A DNA stretch of 64,000 nt. It comes from Intestinimonas massiliensis (ex Afouda et al. 2020). Its GTDB lineage: Bacteria > Bacillota > Clostridia > Oscillospirales > Oscillospiraceae. Of this stretch, positions 25,522 through 34,203 are shown piece after piece (position 1 is the stretch's first letter; every line of letters starts with the position of its first letter). A program made the position numbers and the translations under genes. The DNA lies in assembly GCF_001244995.1 (NCBI RefSeq), contig NZ_LN869529.1, positions 627,454 through 691,453 of the forward strand, read 5' to 3'. The notes beneath the pieces are model-generated. The model searched no databases. It worked only from the letters and a program-made list of their open reading frames with translations, and was not told the DNA's origin.

Positions 25522-25554
25522 AAATCCCCGTAACCGCAATGGTTACGGGGATTT
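25522..25554 (+). terminator. Terminator of tRNA-Ser
   Basis: AAATCCCCGTAACC pairs perfectly with GGTTACGGGGATTT around GCAAT. Starts at the base after the encoded CCA. Confidence 0.85.
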
Positions 25555-25947
25555 CACATTTTTTGGGATACTTGCCGTGAAACAGGTATAAAAATAGAAG
25601 CACCGCTTCCCGCCCGGATCGTTCAAGCGTTACGGACAATGACCCCACAAAAGCGTACCACAGTGCGTCTTCTGCCCCCAGTCTGCCCAGGCGGGACCGG
25701 CTTCTGAAGGGCGCCGCAAAATAAGAAAATCACGCAGGGCATCAGTAGCTCATACGGGGCGAACCTGAAGTCTGCATGCCTGCGGGATGCATCGAAGGTA
25801 ATCAGCTCACCCTCTTCCACCGCTGCGGAGCGGTCAGAGGTATTCGAGCCAAAACCTTCTATGGATAGTATACCCCAGCCCGGCGGAGGAAGCAAGCAGA
25901 GAATTCCTTTGTAATTCCCCGTAGTGGAGCGCAGAGAGAAATTGGAC
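25555..25947. other. Gene-free interval upstream of the radical SAM gene
   Basis: About 390 bp between the tRNA-Ser terminator and the next promoter. A 90-codon minus-strand frame (25623-25895) is open but has no ribosome site, promoter or recognisable protein character. I see no named element in it. Confidence 0.45.
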
Positions 25948-25976
25948 TTGCCATTCCTTACTCCACAGGGTAAAAT
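25948..25976 (+). promoter_or_regulatory. Promoter of the radical SAM/DUF2344 pair
   Basis: TTGCCA, 17 bases, TAAAAT, ending 37 bases before ATG 26014. Confidence 0.65.
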
Positions 25977-26013
25977 AATTCATTGACAAACAATGAGGCG
26001 CTGGAGGACTGGC

Positions 26014-27849
26014 ATGGACAGGACAATGGAGATGATTCTCTCCCGGGTACAGAAGCCCGCACGGTATACGGGAGGGGAATACAACGCGGTGGTCAAGGAC
26101 CGCCGGAGTGTGGACACAAGGGTAGCACTCTGCTTTCCGGATACGTATGAGATCGGCATGTCCAACCTGGGTGTACGCATCCTGTATGGACTGATGAATG
26201 AGCAGGAGGGCGTCTGGTGTGAGCGGGTCTTTGCCCCCTGGGGGGATATGGAGGCCGAGATGCGCCGAGAAGGGCTTTCCCTCTACGGGCTGGAGAGCGG
26301 CGACCCCATCTCGGGGTTTGACGTGATCGGCTTTTCCCTGGGCTATGAACTGGCCTACACCAATGTGCTCAATATGCTGGACCTGGCCGGGCTGCCCCTG
26401 CGCACGGCGGACCGAGGGGAGGAGAGCCCCCTGATCATTGCAGGCGGCACCTGCGCCTACAACTCCGAGCCCCTGGCGCCCTTTATCGACATCTTTTGCC
26501 TGGGTGAGGGGGAGGACGTGCTGCTGGAGCTGCTGGAGCTCTACCGCCGCGCCCGGAACGAGGGGTGGCGCAGGCGGGAACTGCTGGTAGCCGCCGCCCG
26601 TATCCCCGGCCTGTATGTGCCGTCGCTCTATGAGGTGACCTACGGGGAGGACGGCGTGGTGACCGCCGTCACGCCGACGGAGGGTGCGCCTTCCGTGGTG
26701 ACCAAACGGATCGTCCAGGATTTTGAGCACTCCTATTTTCCCACCAAGACCATCGTGCCCTCCACCGAGATCGTCCATGACCGGGTGATGCTGGAGGTAT
26801 TCCGCGGCTGTATCCGGGGCTGCCGCTTCTGCCAGGCGGGCTATGCCTACCGGCCGGTGCGGCCCCGTTCCCCCCAGCGCCTGCTGGAGCAGGGCATCGC
26901 CGCGTGCCGGGATTCCGGCTATCAGGAGATGACCCTGTCCAGCCTGTCCACCAGTGACTACCGGCCTCTGGAGGGCCTGTGCGACGGCCTGCTGGACTGG
27001 TGTGAGCCCCACAAGGTCTCGCTGTCCCTGCCCTCCCTGCGGGCGGACAACTTCTCCATGGGACTCATGGAGCGGCTCCAGCATGTGCGAAAGAGCGGGC
27101 TGACCTTCGCCCCGGAGGCGGGGACCCAGCGGCTGCGGGACGCCATCAACAAGAACGTCACCGAGGAGGATCTGCTCACCTCCTGCCGCACCGCCTTTTC
27201 CGGTGGGTGGAGCTCGGTGAAGCTCTACTTCATGCTGGGCCTGCCCACCGAGACCGACGAGGACGTGCTGGGCATTGCCGAGCTGGCCAGGAAGGTGCTC
27301 CAGGTCTGGCGGGATGTAACTCCCAACCGGCGCCGGGGCTGCCGCATCACGGTGTCCACCGCCTGCTTCGTCCCCAAGCCCCACACAGCCTTCCAGTGGG
27401 AGCCCCAGGTGGAGCGGGAGGAGTACCTCCGCCGGGTCAAGCTGTTGCGGGACAACATGCGGGAGAAATCCATCACCTATCACTGGCACGATCCGGAGAC
27501 CAGCTTCCTGGAGGCGGTTTTTTCCCGGGGGGACCGCCGGCTGGCCGACGCCATCGAGGCCGCCTGGCGGGACGGGGCCAAATTTGATTCCTGGAGCGAG
27601 TATTTCAGCCTGGAGCGGTGGCTGAAGGCCCTGGCGGCCTGCGGCCTGGACCCGGCGTTCTATGCCAACCGGACCCGGAGCCGGGACGAGGTGCTGCCCT
27701 GGTCCTGCGTTTCCACCGGCGTGCGCACGGAGTTCTTGTGGCGGGAGCGGGAGCTGGCCTATCAGGCCAGGATCACCCCGGACTGCCGGAAGCAGTGCAC
27801 CGGCTGCGGGGCGGACAAGCTCTATACGGGAGGTATCTGTGATGCCTGA
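26014..27849 (+). CDS. TIGR03960-family radical SAM protein
   Basis: 611-residue radical SAM enzyme. The N-terminal part has a B12-binding-like fold (VALCFPDTYEIGMSNLGVRIL near residue 40; FSLGYELAYTNVLNML near 108). The [4Fe-4S] site is FRGCIRGCRFCQAG with Cys266, Cys270 and Cys273. FAPEAGTQRLRDAINKN near 365 and LYFMLGLPTETDEDV near 405 are typical of the family. A Cys-rich C-terminus (CRKQCTGCGADKLYTGGIC) may bind a second metal centre. ATG 26014 has GGAGG seven bases upstream. It overlaps the DUF2344 gene by eight bases, a pairing conserved across Firmicutes; the reaction is not established. Confidence 0.92.
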   Translation: MDRTMEMILSRVQKPARYTGGEYNAVVKDRRSVDTRVALCFPDTYEIGMSNLGVRILYGLMNEQEGVWCERVFAPWGDMEAEMRREGLSLYGLESGDPISGFDVIGFSLGYELAYTNVLNMLDLAGLPLRTADRGEESPLIIAGGTCAYNSEPLAPFIDIFCLGEGEDVLLELLELYRRARNEGWRRRELLVAAARIPGLYVPSLYEVTYGEDGVVTAVTPTEGAPSVVTKRIVQDFEHSYFPTKTIVPSTEIVHDRVMLEVFRGCIRGCRFCQAGYAYRPVRPRSPQRLLEQGIAACRDSGYQEMTLSSLSTSDYRPLEGLCDGLLDWCEPHKVSLSLPSLRADNFSMGLMERLQHVRKSGLTFAPEAGTQRLRDAINKNVTEEDLLTSCRTAFSGGWSSVKLYFMLGLPTETDEDVLGIAELARKVLQVWRDVTPNRRRGCRITVSTACFVPKPHTAFQWEPQVEREEYLRRVKLLRDNMREKSITYHWHDPETSFLEAVFSRGDRRLADAIEAAWRDGAKFDSWSEYFSLERWLKALAACGLDPAFYANRTRSRDEVLPWSCVSTGVRTEFLWRERELAYQARITPDCRKQCTGCGADKLYTGGICDA

Positions 27850-28510
27850 TCAGCGCATTTCCTTTTCCAAGACTGGGCGCGCCCGGTACATCTCTCACCT
27901 GGATTTGATGCGCACCTTCCAGCGGGCGTTTCTGCGGGCCGAGGTGCCCATCCGGCACACAGAGGGCTTTAACCCCCATGCCTATGTCTCCATCCCCCTG
28001 CCCCTGTCGGTGGGCTATTCCAGCGAATGCGAGATTATGGAATTCGGACTGATGGGGGAGGTGCCTTTGAGCGAGGTGCCCTGGCGGCTGACCCGAACGC
28101 TGCCGGAGGGCATTACGGTCCACCGGTGCTACGACGCCGCACGGCCCTTCAAGGAACTGTGTTATGTCAACTATATCATCACCCTGGAGTATGAGGCGGG
28201 GACCCCGGTGGGGGCGGAAAACGCCATCCGGGCCCTGTTGAGCCGGGACGCGCTGGTGGTGACAAAGAAGTCAAAAAAGGCCAAGTCAGGTGAGACGCAG
28301 GTCGATCTGATCCCACTGATCCACCGGGTGGACTATGAGGGACGCCGGGATGCGCTGACCCTGAACGCAGTGCTGCGGGCCCAGAACCCGGGCCTCAATC
28401 CGGCGCTCATTTTGGAGGCGATTGGGAGGGAGTGCCCGCAGGCGGCGCCGGACTATGTGAGCTATCACCGCAAACGGGTGCTGGACCGGGAGTTCCAGCC
28501 CTACGAGTAA
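27842..28510 (+). CDS. DUF2344 family protein (TIGR03936), radical SAM partner
   Basis: 222-residue protein starting MPDQRISFSKTGRARYISHLD, the usual opening of DUF2344 (radical SAM-linked protein). Conserved segments include FQRAFLRAEVPIRHTEGFNPH and LPLSVGYSSECE. In many bacteria it is fused to the C-terminus of the TIGR03960 radical SAM protein; here it is separate but overlaps it by eight bases, so the two should be made together. It may help substrate binding, possibly of an RNA or ribosome-linked target given a frequent location near rng/rplU, but that is inference; those genes are not in this window. Confidence 0.92.
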   Translation: MPDQRISFSKTGRARYISHLDLMRTFQRAFLRAEVPIRHTEGFNPHAYVSIPLPLSVGYSSECEIMEFGLMGEVPLSEVPWRLTRTLPEGITVHRCYDAARPFKELCYVNYIITLEYEAGTPVGAENAIRALLSRDALVVTKKSKKAKSGETQVDLIPLIHRVDYEGRRDALTLNAVLRAQNPGLNPALILEAIGRECPQAAPDYVSYHRKRVLDREFQPYE

Positions 28511-28549
28511 AAAACGCCGCGTGCTGTTGTGAGCACGCGGCGTTTTTTT
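28509..28549. terminator. Bidirectional terminator after the radical SAM pair
   Basis: AAAAAACGCCGCGTGCT pairs with AGCACGCGGCGTTTTTT around GTTGTG. It also ends the convergent peptidoglycan-binding unit, whose last stop codon overlaps its edge. Confidence 0.92.
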
Positions 28550-29174
28550 ACCGGCAGAGGCCGCCGGGGCCGTCGGGCTCCCAGGGGAAGCCCCTGGTGT
28601 CCGGCGAGCGCTCCGGGTCGATCTGGGATTCGGAAAAGCAGAGGACATCCTCGAAGTTACGGGAGATATACATGCCGTAGAGGCGGCTCAGCATATCCCA
28701 GGTCAGTTTATCCAGCGCCCCGGTTTCGTCCAACCCGGCCCGGCGCTGGAGCCAGAGCGCGTTGCGCACGGAGGCGCCGGTGTGCCGTCCGGTGACCGGG
28801 GTAGGCTCAATGCCGGACAGCACATGGGACAGGGCCAGAAACAGGGACTGGACCAGGTACATATGGACGCAGCAGTCCCCGGGCCGGACGGTGAAGGCCA
28901 GGTCTCGGAAGGCCTGGACCGACCTGGGCGGAGCGGTGATCCGCAGGGAGGCGTAATAAGCGGTGACGATGGCGTCCCAGGTGCCGTTGTCCACCCGCCC
29001 GGTGACGGGGCGGCCGCTCTGGCGCTGGAAGCGCATGACCGCCTCCAACGTCTCCTCACCAAAGATGCCGTCGGGGATGAGACAGGGGATATTATGGTCG
29101 CAGTAGGAGATTTCCCGCAGCATGACCTGGAGGCTGTGGATGGGAAGCCCCAGAAAATCTCGTTCGCTTCGCAT
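28548..29174 (-). CDS. Peptidoglycan-binding (PG_binding_1) protein
   Basis: 208-residue protein. Residues about 8-75 form a PG_binding_1 domain (LQVMLREISYCDHNIP..., GIFGEETLEAVMRFQRQSGRPVTGRVDNGTWDA). A second diverged copy lies near 105-170 (LVQSLFLALSHVLSGIEP, then ASVRNALWLQRRAGLDETGALDKLTWDML). No signal peptide is visible. Last of three co-directional genes (30795 to 28548); its ATG overlaps the stop of the upstream gene by one base, so translation is coupled. A spore-cortex or coat-associated role is possible but unproven. Confidence 0.85.
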   Translation of the reverse strand: MRSERDFLGLPIHSLQVMLREISYCDHNIPCLIPDGIFGEETLEAVMRFQRQSGRPVTGRVDNGTWDAIVTAYYASLRITAPPRSVQAFRDLAFTVRPGDCCVHMYLVQSLFLALSHVLSGIEPTPVTGRHTGASVRNALWLQRRAGLDETGALDKLTWDMLSRLYGMYISRNFEDVLCFSESQIDPERSPDTRGFPWEPDGPGGLCR

Positions 29175-30394
29175 CAGCTCCCACTCCTTTCCACATCCCG
29201 GTCGCCAAGGCGGAGCTCCCGACCAGGGAACTGGGTCATACGGGTGATCTGGGAATAGAAATCTGGATCGTTGCCCAGCCCTTGCAGCTCGGCGGGGAAG
29301 AGAATGTCATCGGACAGCACAGTGACGTCAATACCCTCAAAGGCGGAGTAGAGGGCGTTCCAGGTGGCGGTATCCACCGTCCCGGTGACAGGAATTCCCT
29401 GGGCTGTTTGGAAGGAGCGGACCGCCTGGCGGGTGGCGGGACCATAGATGCCATCCAGTGTGACGAAGGGGATCAGAGGATCAAACTGGGCTAGGATGGA
29501 GAGAAAATATTGGACCATCAGCACCTGATTCCGGGGAGAGCCCTCGGACACCGCCTGCGGGGCCTGAAACGGAATGCCGAACATCCGCTGCCCCTCGCTG
29601 ACCAGCTCGGACAGACGGTTTACCCCCACATAGAGGGAGACCAGCCGATACCAGGTGGCCTTGCCCACCACGCCGTCGGCGGTAAGGCCAAAGATCTCCT
29701 GGAAACGGCGGACGGCCTCCTCGGTCTGCTGGCCGAACACTCCGTCTACCGGCTGAATTTTGGGGATGGCAGGGTAGTTCTGGCCGATGCGGTTGAGCTC
29801 CGTTTGGACCACCACCACGTCGGGACCGGCTGCGCCCCGGCGCAGGGGCGAGCCGGGATAGGAGTTTTGGAGGCCCTGGACAGGGGCCTCCACTACCAGC
29901 TCGATGTCGTTTCCGTAGTACCGCCGCAGGATGGCCATGCTGTCCAGCCCCTGCTGGGCCAGCTCTTGACTGCCCCATTGGGACAGCCCGTCGCAGGTGA
30001 CGGTGGTGCCGTTGCAGAACTTGGCGGCCAGAGGCTCCACAAAGCCCTGACGGCGGATATAGTCGTTGAAGATATCGTCCACCAATCGGTCGATATTGTC
30101 AAAGATGTTGCGGCCTTTGATGAACTTCTGGTCCGTGGCGGTGGTGGAGGTGATCTGGAAGGGATAGCCGCGGCTGACGTAGTATTCGGTGTAGACCCGG
30201 TTCAGGGCGAAGGAGATCTGCGCCAGAATATTGGCGCGGAGCGCCGAGAGCTCCCAGGTGGGATAGATCTCGCTGGAGGCTACATTTTTGATGTAGTCGG
30301 GGAAGGAGACGGTGACGTTTTCCGCGCTCTGGCTGGCGGGGCCCAGGTGTACGGTGATAAATTCGGGGACATAGGGGATGACAACAGGCGCCAT
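29174..30394 (-). CDS. SpoIID-like domain plus two peptidoglycan-binding domains
   Basis: 406-residue protein. The N-terminal 160 residues resemble the SpoIID/LytB fold: [21 protein letters not shown] is the typical catalytic-Glu segment (Glu near residue 38), and [25 protein letters not shown] near 125 is the SpoIID-type 'G-hhSQWGA' region. Two PG_binding_1 domains follow (about 180-245 and 285-345), each with the DGVFG/DGIYG motif. SpoIID enzymes are lytic transglycosylases used in engulfment; here a cytosolic start ([12 protein letters not shown]) without a signal peptide points to mother-cell localisation. Middle gene of a three-gene unit. Confidence 0.82.
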   Translation of the reverse strand: MAPVVIPYVPEFITVHLGPASQSAENVTVSFPDYIKNVASSEIYPTWELSALRANILAQISFALNRVYTEYYVSRGYPFQITSTTATDQKFIKGRNIFDNIDRLVDDIFNDYIRRQGFVEPLAAKFCNGTTVTCDGLSQWGSQELAQQGLDSMAILRRYYGNDIELVVEAPVQGLQNSYPGSPLRRGAAGPDVVVVQTELNRIGQNYPAIPKIQPVDGVFGQQTEEAVRRFQEIFGLTADGVVGKATWYRLVSLYVGVNRLSELVSEGQRMFGIPFQAPQAVSEGSPRNQVLMVQYFLSILAQFDPLIPFVTLDGIYGPATRQAVRSFQTAQGIPVTGTVDTATWNALYSAFEGIDVTVLSDDILFPAELQGLGNDPDFYSQITRMTQFPGRELRLGDRDVERSGS

Positions 30395-30405
30395 GTGATT
30401 CTCCT

Positions 30406-30795
30406 TTACAGAGGCTGCGGCGTCACCGCAACGGTGCTGGTCATATCTGCCGGGTCGGGGTGTTCGGGCAGGGGGATTAGCTCGGCGTCCTGAAGCGTCT
30501 CCACTCCGGAAAAAATTTGCACATTTTCGACACGCAGCATCTGAAAATCCGGATGCTCGACCTGGATGTCACAGGTGGCGTAAGGATGCTCTGGGCCTGG
30601 GTGCGTGCTCCCGGCGGCGGCGGGGGCGGGGATGGATATCGGCTGGATCAGCCCGCTCTCATCCGTCACCCGAAGGGCAATGAGATCGCTGCGACCGTCC
30701 TGGGTAGGGCGGGTGAGGGTTACGCTGGCGTCGGGTACCGGGATCTGGGCCCGGGAGGTGTACACCCGGACGAGGACGCTGCCTTGCTCTTCCAC
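30406..30795 (-). CDS. Hypothetical protein with carboxypeptidase-regulatory-like beta domain
   Basis: 129 residues if started at GTG 30795, which has GGAGG eight bases upstream; the longer ATG 30819 reading begins with a run of Lys/Glu and has no ribosome site. The sequence [26 protein letters not shown] followed by [19 protein letters not shown] resembles a CarboxypepD_reg-like (prealbumin-type) beta sandwich. A spacing of 11 bp separates it from the SpoIID-like gene, so it leads the unit. Function unknown. Confidence 0.65.
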   Translation of the reverse strand: MEEQGSVLVRVYTSRAQIPVPDASVTLTRPTQDGRSDLIALRVTDESGLIQPISIPAPAAAGSTHPGPEHPYATCDIQVEHPDFQMLRVENVQIFSGVETLQDAELIPLPEHPDPADMTSTVAVTPQPL

Positions 30796-30853
30796 ATTGG
30801 ATTCCTCCTTCTTTTTCATGCTCGATCCAATTTATGCGCAGACGAAGAAAGAA

Positions 30854-30882
30854 TTGCAAGAAAAGAAGGGGTATAGTATACT
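30854..30882 (+). promoter_or_regulatory. Promoter of the alcohol dehydrogenase-SLH unit
   Basis: TTGCAA, 17 bases, TATACT, ending 36 bp before ATG 30919. Confidence 0.75.
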
Positions 30883-30918
30883 GAATTTAAAACGGAGAAA
30901 AAGAAAGAGGTGCGCAGT

Positions 30919-32100
30919 ATGCAGGCATTTACCTATCAGGTACCCACGAAGGTGATATTCGGGAGGGAGACGGAACAGCAGGCCGGACCGGCGGTGCAGG
31001 CGGAGGGCGGCTCCACGGTCCTGGTGCTCTATGGCGGCGGCAGCGCCGTCCGGAGCGGGCTGCTGGGCCGGGTGACGGCCTCCCTGACCGGGTGCGGACT
31101 GCGCTGGTACGCCAAGGGTGGTATCCAGCCCAACCCGGTGCTGCGCTTCGTCTGCGAGACCTTGGAGGAGTACCGGGACAAGGAGATCGACTTTATTTTA
31201 GGCGTGGGCGGCGGCAGCGTACTGGATACGGCCAAGGCGCTGGCTGCGGGACTTCCCCGGCCGGAGGTCCCGGTCTGGGACTACTATTCCGGAAAGGAGA
31301 AGCCCATTACAGCAATTCCGGTGGGGGCCGTGCTCACCATTGCCGCGGCGGGCAGCGAGACCAGCGACTCCACGGTCCTCACCAACGAGGCCACCCAGGA
31401 GAAACGGGGCTTTAACTCAGAGTGGAACCGCCCGCGCTTTGCCATTCTGAATCCGGAGCTGACCTATACACTGCCGCCTTATCAGACGGCCTGCGGCGTG
31501 GCCGATATCCTGATGCATACGCTGGACCGCTATTTTTCCGACGTACAGGGCAATGAGCTGACCGACGCGCTGGCGGAGGCCATTCTGCGCACGACCGTCC
31601 GGTTCGGGAAGACCGCCCTGGTCCGGCCGGACGATTATGAGGCCCGCTCGGAACTGATGTGGTGCGGGAGCCTGTCCCACAATAATTTGACCGGCCTGGG
31701 CCGGACCAAGGATTTTACCGTCCACCAGCTCGGCCATGAGCTCTCAGGGCGGTACGGCATGGCCCACGGAGCCAGTCTGGCGATTATGTGGCCCGCCTGG
31801 GCCAGGCAGGTGTGGACCCGCGACCCCGCCCGCTTTGCCCGTCTGGGCCGGACCGTGTTCGGCGTATCGGAGGAAGACGACGGGCAGGCCGCGCTGGCGG
31901 CCATCGCGGCGGTGGAGGCCTGCTTCCGGGACCTGGGGCTTCCCGTCAGCCTGGGGCAGTCGGAGGCCGGCGTAATCCCGGAGGAGGAGCTGGAGGCGCT
32001 GGCCCTGGGGTGCTCCCGCGGTCGGAGCCGTAGCGTGGGCAGCTTCTGCCCTCTGGACCACGACGGACTGCTGGCGGTCTACCGGGCCGCCAATCACTGA
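30919..32100 (+). CDS. Iron-containing (group III) alcohol dehydrogenase
   Basis: 393-residue NAD(P)H-linked oxidoreductase resembling butanol dehydrogenase/YqhD proteins. The dinucleotide-binding segment GVGGGSVLDTAKALA lies near residue 94. The metal site is visible: ACGVADILMHTLDRYF near 195 (Asp and His ligands), then FTVHQLGHELSGRYGMAHGASLA near 255-277 with His ligands. GTG 30910 is part of the ribosome site AGAGG, so ATG 30919 is the better start. The natural substrate is unknown; reduction of short aldehydes is the family precedent. Followed by the SLH-type gene after 26 bp. Confidence 0.92.
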   Translation: MQAFTYQVPTKVIFGRETEQQAGPAVQAEGGSTVLVLYGGGSAVRSGLLGRVTASLTGCGLRWYAKGGIQPNPVLRFVCETLEEYRDKEIDFILGVGGGSVLDTAKALAAGLPRPEVPVWDYYSGKEKPITAIPVGAVLTIAAAGSETSDSTVLTNEATQEKRGFNSEWNRPRFAILNPELTYTLPPYQTACGVADILMHTLDRYFSDVQGNELTDALAEAILRTTVRFGKTALVRPDDYEARSELMWCGSLSHNNLTGLGRTKDFTVHQLGHELSGRYGMAHGASLAIMWPAWARQVWTRDPARFARLGRTVFGVSEEDDGQAALAAIAAVEACFRDLGLPVSLGQSEAGVIPEEELEALALGCSRGRSRSVGSFCPLDHDGLLAVYRAANH

Positions 32101-32126
32101 GCCCGCGGTGGCAGAAGGAGTAACCC

Positions 32127-33272
32127 ATGATGAGAAAACAGGCGGCGGCGCTGCTGCTGGCCTTGACCCTGTTGGGCGGCGCCGTCACTCTGGCGGTCTC
32201 CGGCGGCACGTCCGGAGACCCGCTGGTGTCCAAGAGCTATGTGGATGGGACATATGTGCCCGCGCTGACGGCCCGGGCGGAGGAGCGGGCCGCCAAGCGC
32301 CATGAGGAGACCTATGCCGCGGCGGCGGACCGGCTGGAGGCCAAAGCAGACCTCTATGCGGCCCGTGCGGGGGTGCTGACGGGAGAGGGCAGCTATCATG
32401 CCGCCTTTACGGACATTCGGCTCAAGCAGGGGGATGTGGTGCAGGTGAGCGCCGGCTCGGGCTTTTTGCTGCTGGCGGGGGAGGCCTCGCTTTCCTGTCC
32501 CTCTGGAAAGGTGCTGGACCTGTCCAACGGCTGGGAGAAGTCTACTGGGGTCCTGACTCTGGAGCGGCGCTACCTGGCGGTGGAGAACACCGTGGCCGCT
32601 GTCACGGTGACGTCGCCCACGGCGGTGCTCTCGCTGGAGGGCTTCTACCGCCTGACCGGGAGCGGCGCCACAGACTATAACGCCCTGGCGGACGCCATGA
32701 AGGCCCTGGGGCTGTTCAAAGGGAGCGATACCGCCTATGGCTCCGGCTATGACCTGGAGCAGCCGCCTACCCGCATCCAGGGTCTGATTATGTTTCTGCG
32801 GCTGCTGGGGGAGGAGGAGACGGCGCTGGCCACCACGGCCCAGAACCCCTTTACCGACGTCCCGGCCTGGGCCGGGCCTTACGCGGCCTACGCTTATGAA
32901 AAGGGGTACACCAAGGGGGTGGACAGTGCCGCGCGGCTGTTCGGCACCGACAGCGCCATCAAGGCCGAGGAGTACATGACCTTTGTGCTCCGGGCGCTGG
33001 GCTATCGGGACTCCGGCGAAAGTCCGGACTTTATCTGGGATGCGTCCCTGCAAAAGGCGCAGGAGCTGGGTGTTCTCACCGCCGGGGAGTACCGGCTGCT
33101 GGCGGAGAGCCGCTTCCTCCGGGCCCAGGTGGTTTATGTCTCCTACTTCGCCCTGGACGCTGCGTACAAGGAGGGGGGAACTCTGCTGGCCCGTCTGGAG
33201 AGCTCCGGCACCCTGGACCCTGATGCGGTCCGTCAGGTCCGGTCGGGCGTAACGGTCTCCCGTCTGAACTAA
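32127..33272 (+). CDS. Exported SLH-domain-type surface protein
   Basis: 381-residue protein with a signal peptide (MMRKQAAALLLALTLLGGAV) and an extracytoplasmic remainder. Residues 40-75 are Ala/Glu-rich and may be helical. From about 190 to 330, S-layer homology-type repeats are visible: ALADAMKALGLFKGSD, TRIQGLIMFLRLLGEEE, FTDVPAWAGPYAAYAYEKGY and KAEEYMTFVLRALGYRD. These normally bind secondary cell-wall polymers. It follows the dehydrogenase with only 26 bp between; the two may be co-transcribed. AAGGAG precedes the ATG. Confidence 0.85.
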   Translation: MMRKQAAALLLALTLLGGAVTLAVSGGTSGDPLVSKSYVDGTYVPALTARAEERAAKRHEETYAAAADRLEAKADLYAARAGVLTGEGSYHAAFTDIRLKQGDVVQVSAGSGFLLLAGEASLSCPSGKVLDLSNGWEKSTGVLTLERRYLAVENTVAAVTVTSPTAVLSLEGFYRLTGSGATDYNALADAMKALGLFKGSDTAYGSGYDLEQPPTRIQGLIMFLRLLGEEETALATTAQNPFTDVPAWAGPYAAYAYEKGYTKGVDSAARLFGTDSAIKAEEYMTFVLRALGYRDSGESPDFIWDASLQKAQELGVLTAGEYRLLAESRFLRAQVVYVSYFALDAAYKEGGTLLARLESSGTLDPDAVRQVRSGVTVSRLN

Positions 33273-33372
33273 ATCGAAATTTTTGAAGCGCCGAACCAAA
33301 CCGTACCTGATACATAAGATGGAGTGAGGCCGCCAACGGCGGTCCGACATCTAAATCAGGAGGTACTTCATT

Positions 33373-33540
33373 ATGGGGTTTAACGGTTGCGGTTGGGGCG
33401 GCGGCGGCTGCCTGTGGATCATCATCATCCTGATCGTCCTGTGCTGCTGCTGTGGCGGCGGAAACTGGGGCGGCTGTGGCTGCAACAATGGTTGTGGCTG
33501 CAATGGCGGCTGTGGCTGCAACAACGGTTGCGGCTGTTGA
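33373..33540 (+). CDS. 55-residue Gly/Cys-rich membrane microprotein
   Basis: Three parts are clear: a short Gly/Cys head (MGFNGCGWGGGGC), one hydrophobic helix (LWIIIILIVL) followed at once by CCCC, and a repetitive tail of CGCNNG/CGCNGG units ending CGC. In total 14 of 55 residues are Cys. AGGAGGT lies eight bases before ATG 33373. The head-plus-helix layout recalls YjcZ-type sporulation microproteins, but the Cys tail is different. The repeats suggest metal binding or disulfide cross-linking. No function is assigned, and it would be missed by a length cut-off. Confidence 0.7.
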   Translation: MGFNGCGWGGGGCLWIIIILIVLCCCCGGGNWGGCGCNNGCGCNGGCGCNNGCGC

Positions 33541-33571
33541 TGATCTGACACATACCATAGCCAGATGGCGC

Positions 33572-33595
33572 GGGCGGGGCAATATTGCCCCGCCC
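33572..33595. terminator. Perfect 24-bp palindrome after the microprotein gene
   Basis: GGGCGGGGCAAT joined to its exact complement, with no loop-spacing bases. Placed 31 bp after the stop, so likely a transcription terminator, although no T-run follows. Confidence 0.55.
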
Positions 33596-33624
33596 CACAT
33601 TGCGCAAAAAAAGAAAAATAACGC

Positions 33625-33653
33625 TTGCATTTTCCATTTTGATGTGCTAAAAT
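33625..33653 (+). promoter_or_regulatory. Promoter of tRNA-Arg
   Basis: TTGCAT, 17 bases, TAAAAT, ending 40 bp before the tRNA. Confidence 0.65.
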
Positions 33654-33693
33654 AATCTAGCTGTCAGGGAGAGACAAGCCTGACAAGCGATTT

Positions 33694-33770
33694 GCGGCTG
33701 TAGCTCAGTTGGATAGAGTGACTGGCTACGAACCAGTAGGTCGGGGGTTCGAATCCCTTCAGCCGTACCA
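33694..33770 (+). tRNA. tRNA-Arg (anticodon ACG)
   Basis: 77-nt cloverleaf; acceptor GCGGCTG pairs with CAGCCGT (first pair G-U), anticodon stem ACTGG / CCAGT with loop CTACGAA, CCA encoded. A34 would be edited to inosine, as is usual for tRNA-Arg(ACG). Confidence 0.95.
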
Positions 33771-33807
33771 CGTCGGAGTAAAGTATGCTTTGCTCCGACG
33801 TATTTTT
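33771..33807 (+). terminator. Terminator of tRNA-Arg
   Basis: CGTCGGAG...CTCCGACG stem with extra AAAG/CTTT pairing, then TATTTTTATT. Confidence 0.8.
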
Positions 33808-34014
33808 ATTCCTACGGAACAAAAGTACGTCATCCGTCCGCTCCCTTGCTCCTCTTTTCTGAATCGAAGGCCAGCGCAGCAGGTTGGATTCGGGTGGAGA
33901 AACGGAAATACCCGGAATGAAGCCGCCTGATAAACAATGATAATCCGAACTACATTCTCCAAGTTGGGGCGTGTGTTCGGATTTATCATTTCGATCGAGC
34001 GTATTATTCAAAGA
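33808..34014. other. Lower-GC spacer after tRNA-Arg
   Basis: No gene seen. A hairpin with AATGATAA-TCCGAAC and GTTCGGA-TTTATCATT arms lies at about 33937-33991. This and the terminator at 34015 suggest leftovers of a lost or very small transcription unit. The composition becomes AT-rich from here to about 34780. Confidence 0.4.
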
Positions 34015-34057
34015 GCAATGGAGGGGAATGTGAACCGCTCCCCGCCATTGCCTTTTT
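34015..34057 (+). terminator. Intrinsic terminator upstream of the VanZ-like gene
   Basis: GCAATGGAGGGGA pairs with TCCCCGCCATTGC (one mismatch) and is followed by CTTTTTG. No gene precedes it closely on the plus strand. Confidence 0.7.
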
Positions 34058-34075
34058 GCGCTGTTGATATATAAT
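34048..34075 (+). promoter_or_regulatory. Promoter of the VanZ-like gene
   Basis: TTGCCT, 16 bases, TATAAT, overlapping the tail of the terminator just upstream. Confidence 0.6.
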
Positions 34076-34203
34076 GTATAAGGTAAGTATACTAATGAAT
34101 CCTGAAGTTTGACCGAGCATAAAAGGGGAGGATGGGACGCCCCATTATCTGGCGGCTGAGTTTGATGTTGATTAAACCGGTGGAAGGGAGAAAGATTGTA
34201 CCA

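Noticed and set aside
25623-25895. 90-codon minus-strand open frame upstream of the radical SAM gene
   Set aside because: No ribosome site or promoter, mixed composition and no recognisable domain. Lies in a spacer.
33351-33551. 66-codon Gln/Pro-rich minus-strand frame opposite the Cys-rich microprotein
   Set aside because: The Q-P repeats are the reverse reading of the GGC/TGC repeat tail of the real gene. It has no ribosome site.
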